The position numbers were made by a program, and so were the translations under genes. DNA of 64,000 bases, from positions 1 through 64,000 of the forward strand of contig NZ_JACHGJ010000012.1 of NCBI RefSeq assembly GCF_014207565.1, in the 5' to 3' direction. This document shows positions 62,100 through 64,000 of this stretch, piece after piece. The number at the start of each line of letters is the position of its first letter. The first letter of the stretch is position 1. This stretch comes from Spirochaeta isovalerica (GTDB lineage Bacteria; Spirochaetota; Spirochaetia; DSM-2461). The notes beneath the pieces are model-generated. The model ran no database searches, was not told the origin of the DNA, and was given only the letters and a program-made list of their open reading frames with translations.

Positions 62100-63266
62100 T
62101 TACGCCGGAACCAGTACCGACCAGAGTATACCGGCGGCAATGGCAGACCCGATGACTCCCGCTACGTTGGGAGCCATGGCATGCATGAGCAGATGATTGT
62201 TCGGATCTTCACTCTGTCCGACTGTCTGGACAACCCGGGCAGAGTCAGGTACAGCGGAAACTCCGGCAGCTCCGACCAGCGGATTAATCTTTTCTTTCAG
62301 GAAAAGATTCATAAACTTGGCAAAAAGCACCCCGCCGGCTGTGGCTATGGCGAATGAAAATGCTCCCAAACCGAAAATCATCAGAGACTGGGGAGTCAGA
62401 AAACCTTTGTTAACCATAACTCCCCCCTCTTCAACCATTCTGACTGCCTGGGTACTGGCCCCGACAGAAAAGCCCAGAAGGATTGTAACGATATCAATCA
62501 TCGATGTTCTGGCCGTTTCAGCCAGGCGCTCGGTCACAAAGCTCTCTTTAAGAAGGTTTCCGAAGAAGAGCATTCCAAGCAGAGTCAATGAACCGGGTAC
62601 GATAAGAGCCGTTACAATAAAGCCGATAATGGGGAAGAAAATCTTTTCTCTTTTTGAAACAATCCTGGGAGGAGTCATTCTTATGAGCCGTTCCTTTTTT
62701 GTTGTCAGCAGCTTCATGATCGGCGGCTGGATAACCGGAACAAGGGCCATGTAGGAATAAGCGGCGATGGCAATAGCCCCGAGAAGATGGGGAGCCAGTT
62801 TTGACGAAAGGAAAATGGATGTAGGACCGTCCGCTCCTCCGATGATACCGATAGCACCGGCTTCAGCTCCGGAGAATCCGAGAAACATAGCTCCGGCGAT
62901 AGTCAGAAAGATACCGATCTGCGCCGCTCCCCCGAGAAGAATAAGCTTGGGGTTTGAAAGCATGTAGGAAAAATCCGTCATGGCGCCGATCCCGAGGAAT
63001 ATAAGAGGAGGGAAAACACCCTGGCTGACGCCGAAGTAGATATAGCTCAGGACAGAACCCTGATCGTATACCCCGACAGCCATTCCGGCCGCGAAAGGTA
63101 TATTACCTGCAATGATACCGAAACCGATAGGAAGTAGAAGGAGTGGTTCAAAGTGTTTGGCAATGGCAAGAGTGATGAAAGTGATTCCGATCAGAATCAT
63201 AATCACGTTGCCCGGGGACATCTGAAAAAAACCAGTCGAAGATAAAAAGCTCTTAAACATTTCCAT
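62100..63266 (-). CDS. oadB: Na+-translocating decarboxylase, beta subunit
   Basis: 388 residues, multi-spanning. GGADGPTSIFLSSKLAP is the conserved Asp-containing pore segment, and FLGIGAMTDFSYMLSNPKLILLG plus PLVGAAGVSAVPDSARVVQ are strongly conserved in OadB/MmdB/GcdB. It pumps Na+ driven by biotin-dependent decarboxylation. The alpha subunit that sets the substrate (oxaloacetate, methylmalonyl-CoA or glutaconyl-CoA) is not in the window, so the symbol is the generic one. Confidence 0.93.
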   Translation of the reverse strand: MEMFKSFLSSTGFFQMSPGNVIMILIGITFITLAIAKHFEPLLLLPIGFGIIAGNIPFAAGMAVGVYDQGSVLSYIYFGVSQGVFPPLIFLGIGAMTDFSYMLSNPKLILLGGAAQIGIFLTIAGAMFLGFSGAEAGAIGIIGGADGPTSIFLSSKLAPHLLGAIAIAAYSYMALVPVIQPPIMKLLTTKKERLIRMTPPRIVSKREKIFFPIIGFIVTALIVPGSLTLLGMLFFGNLLKESFVTERLAETARTSMIDIVTILLGFSVGASTQAVRMVEEGGVMVNKGFLTPQSLMIFGLGAFSFAIATAGGVLFAKFMNLFLKEKINPLVGAAGVSAVPDSARVVQTVGQSEDPNNHLLMHAMAPNVAGVIGSAIAAGILWSVLVPA

Positions 63267-63280
63267 AATTTATAACTCCC

Positions 63281-63553
63281 TTATCCGACTTTCTGCTTTT
63301 TTTTGTAGATGGCAGCGGCAATGGCGGCAACAGCAGCACCGTCGTCGGCGCTTCTGCGGGTTCCGCTGTTCGGTTCGATATGTTTTTCCGGAATAATCTT
63401 ATCCAGAACAACCAGAAACACGGGTAACAGCTTGATTATCGCAGCGATAACGACAAGCGCCAGGAATACGATACTCATACCCGCGATAGACAGACTGTAG
63501 CCATCATTCAAAGCGATGTTCTGCAGTCCCTTCTCAAAAAAATTCATGTACAC
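63281..63553 (-). CDS. oadG: Na+-translocating decarboxylase, gamma subunit
   Basis: 90 residues with one TM helix (about 22-48; LSIAGMSIVFLALVVIAAIIK) and a polar tail ending in a Lys-rich AAAIYKKKQKVG, as in OadG proteins. It is 14 bp upstream of the beta subunit gene on the same strand. Confidence 0.85.
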   Translation of the reverse strand: MYMNFFEKGLQNIALNDGYSLSIAGMSIVFLALVVIAAIIKLLPVFLVVLDKIIPEKHIEPNSGTRRSADDGAAVAAIAAAIYKKKQKVG

Positions 63554-63580
63554 ACCTTCTTTATTTTAACTGACGGAATC

Positions 63581-63614
63581 ATTATTCCAGCAATTTGTTG
63601 AATATGTCAACAAA
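63581..63614 (-). promoter_or_regulatory. oadG-oadB promoter with overlapping palindrome
   Basis: On the minus strand: perfect -35 TTGACA (63610-63605), 18-bp spacer, -10 AATAAT (63586-63581). A perfect inverted repeat TTTGTTGA (63594-63601) / TCAACAAA (63607-63614) overlaps the -35, suggesting an operator. Confidence 0.6.
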
Positions 63615-63652
63615 CCGTCTTTCCAAAATCATCCATCAGATATTTTTCCTGT

Positions 63653-64000
63653 CTATTTCGCTTGGGGAATCGATGGAACCAGTGTACGCGGCAGGACGAA
63701 ACCGGCCGGCAGATCTCTTTCCAGAGAAGCGGGAAGCCATTCCTGATTTCTTCCGAAAGGCCCGATCTTCCCTCTCACTATCAGATTCCCGTCTTTAATC
63801 CACATGTCGCAGGAATAGATTTTCGCCGGCTCGGGATCCATGATTTTACCACGGCTCCACCTGCGGCCCCGGTCTTCCATTTCCCAGATAAAATCGAGCC
63901 CTGAATAATAAGGCTCGCCGGCGACATTAACCGCTTTTTCCACGGGATTCATAATGGAATCAAGCATCTTTCCCTGTTCATCGAAGGTCGCCAGGATTCT
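63653..64000 (-). CDS. DUF2147-family protein (partial, N-terminus outside window)
   Basis: The reading frame continues past the right edge, so at least 115 C-terminal residues are present (ILATFDEQGKMLDSI onward). The blocks GRRWSRGKIMDPEPAKIYSC, MWIKDGNLIVRGKIGPFGRNQEW are those of DUF2147 proteins, small exported beta-barrel-like domains of unknown function in bacteria. The stop is at 63653. Confidence 0.75.
   Translation of the reverse strand, partial: RILATFDEQGKMLDSIMNPVEKAVNVAGEPYYSGLDFIWEMEDRGRRWSRGKIMDPEPAKIYSCDMWIKDGNLIVRGKIGPFGRNQEWLPASLERDLPAGFVLPRTLVPSIPQAK

Noticed and set aside
1-64000. CRISPR arrays, tRNA genes, insertion sequences or prophage genes
   Set aside because: No repeat-spacer series, no tRNA-like cloverleaf and no transposase, integrase or phage structural gene was recognised; short tRNA genes could still have been missed by eye.

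Overview
The window is a 64 kb piece of a spirochaete-type bacterial chromosome. The evidence is the 5' end of a 16S rRNA gene at the left edge (minus strand), whose first helix region reads like Spirochaeta/Spirochaetaceae, and a gene content typical of free-living, fermentative spirochaetes: double-Cache chemoreceptor, 7TMR-DISM and SpoIIE phosphatases, GGDEF/EAL proteins, Na+-pumping decarboxylase subunits, a glycyl radical enzyme and a sensory [FeFe]-hydrogenase-like protein. The genus is inference. No tRNA, CRISPR array or insertion sequence was recognised.

Layout. 1-7.2 kb: 16S 5' end with its promoter and boxA leader, a chemoreceptor, arcA and arcB (arginine deiminase, ornithine carbamoyltransferase), then a solute-binding lipoprotein/histidine kinase pair. 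7.3-11.6 kb: a one-module NRPS (C-A-T-reductase). 11.6-21 kb: signalling genes, namely a Cache-PP2C phosphatase with a kinase-like/STAS partner, a receiver-GGDEF-EAL protein, and a complete SiaA/B/C/D-like set whose SiaA-like gene is a compositional chimera next to a Nif11-like small peptide. 21-25.4 kb: a RiPP-type maturation cassette (two radical SAM proteins and a methyltransferase) beside a papain-family protease. 25.4-30.5 kb: an autoregulated GntR / glycyl radical enzyme / activase / flavin-barrel operon. 30.5-39.1 kb: the full ornithine oxidative degradation operon (ord-ortA-ortB-oraS-oraE-mutL-like-orr). 39.3-43.7 kb: two unknown/secreted genes, arcC, a phosphotransferase and alr. 43.7-47 kb: an ankyrin lipoprotein and a DUF898 membrane protein. 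47-50.6 kb: a sensor-hydrogenase/TrmB/AEC transporter operon. 50.9-58.7 kb: ilvC, then a MocR regulator and a divergent cysteine/cystine-type operon. 58.8-64 kb: an M16 protease, a SpoIIAA-like protein, oadG/oadB and a partial DUF2147 gene.

How it works together. ArcA, ArcB and ArcC convert arginine to ornithine with ATP gain. The ord-orr operon then converts ornithine via D-ornithine and 2,4-diaminopentanoate to 2-amino-4-oxopentanoate, which OrtAB cleaves with CoA to acetyl-CoA and alanine; the nearby alanine racemase can handle D-alanine. The three transcription units of this route (arcA, ord operon, arcC) carry the same palindrome, TTACTA-N6-TAGTAA, just downstream of or at the edge of a good sigma-70 promoter, so they look like one repressor-controlled regulon.

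The strongest leads for new biology are: the ornithine racemase fused to a catalytically dead arginase-like domain; the shared arginine/ornithine operator; the precursor-less radical SAM cassette with a papain-like protease, and the Nif11-like peptide in an AT-rich island 4 kb away; the abrupt composition switch inside the SiaA-like gene; the unassigned glycyl radical enzyme; and the MocR-controlled thiol operon ending in an exported tandem thioredoxin-like protein with WCGNT motifs. All assignments are from reading the sequence; no database search was run.
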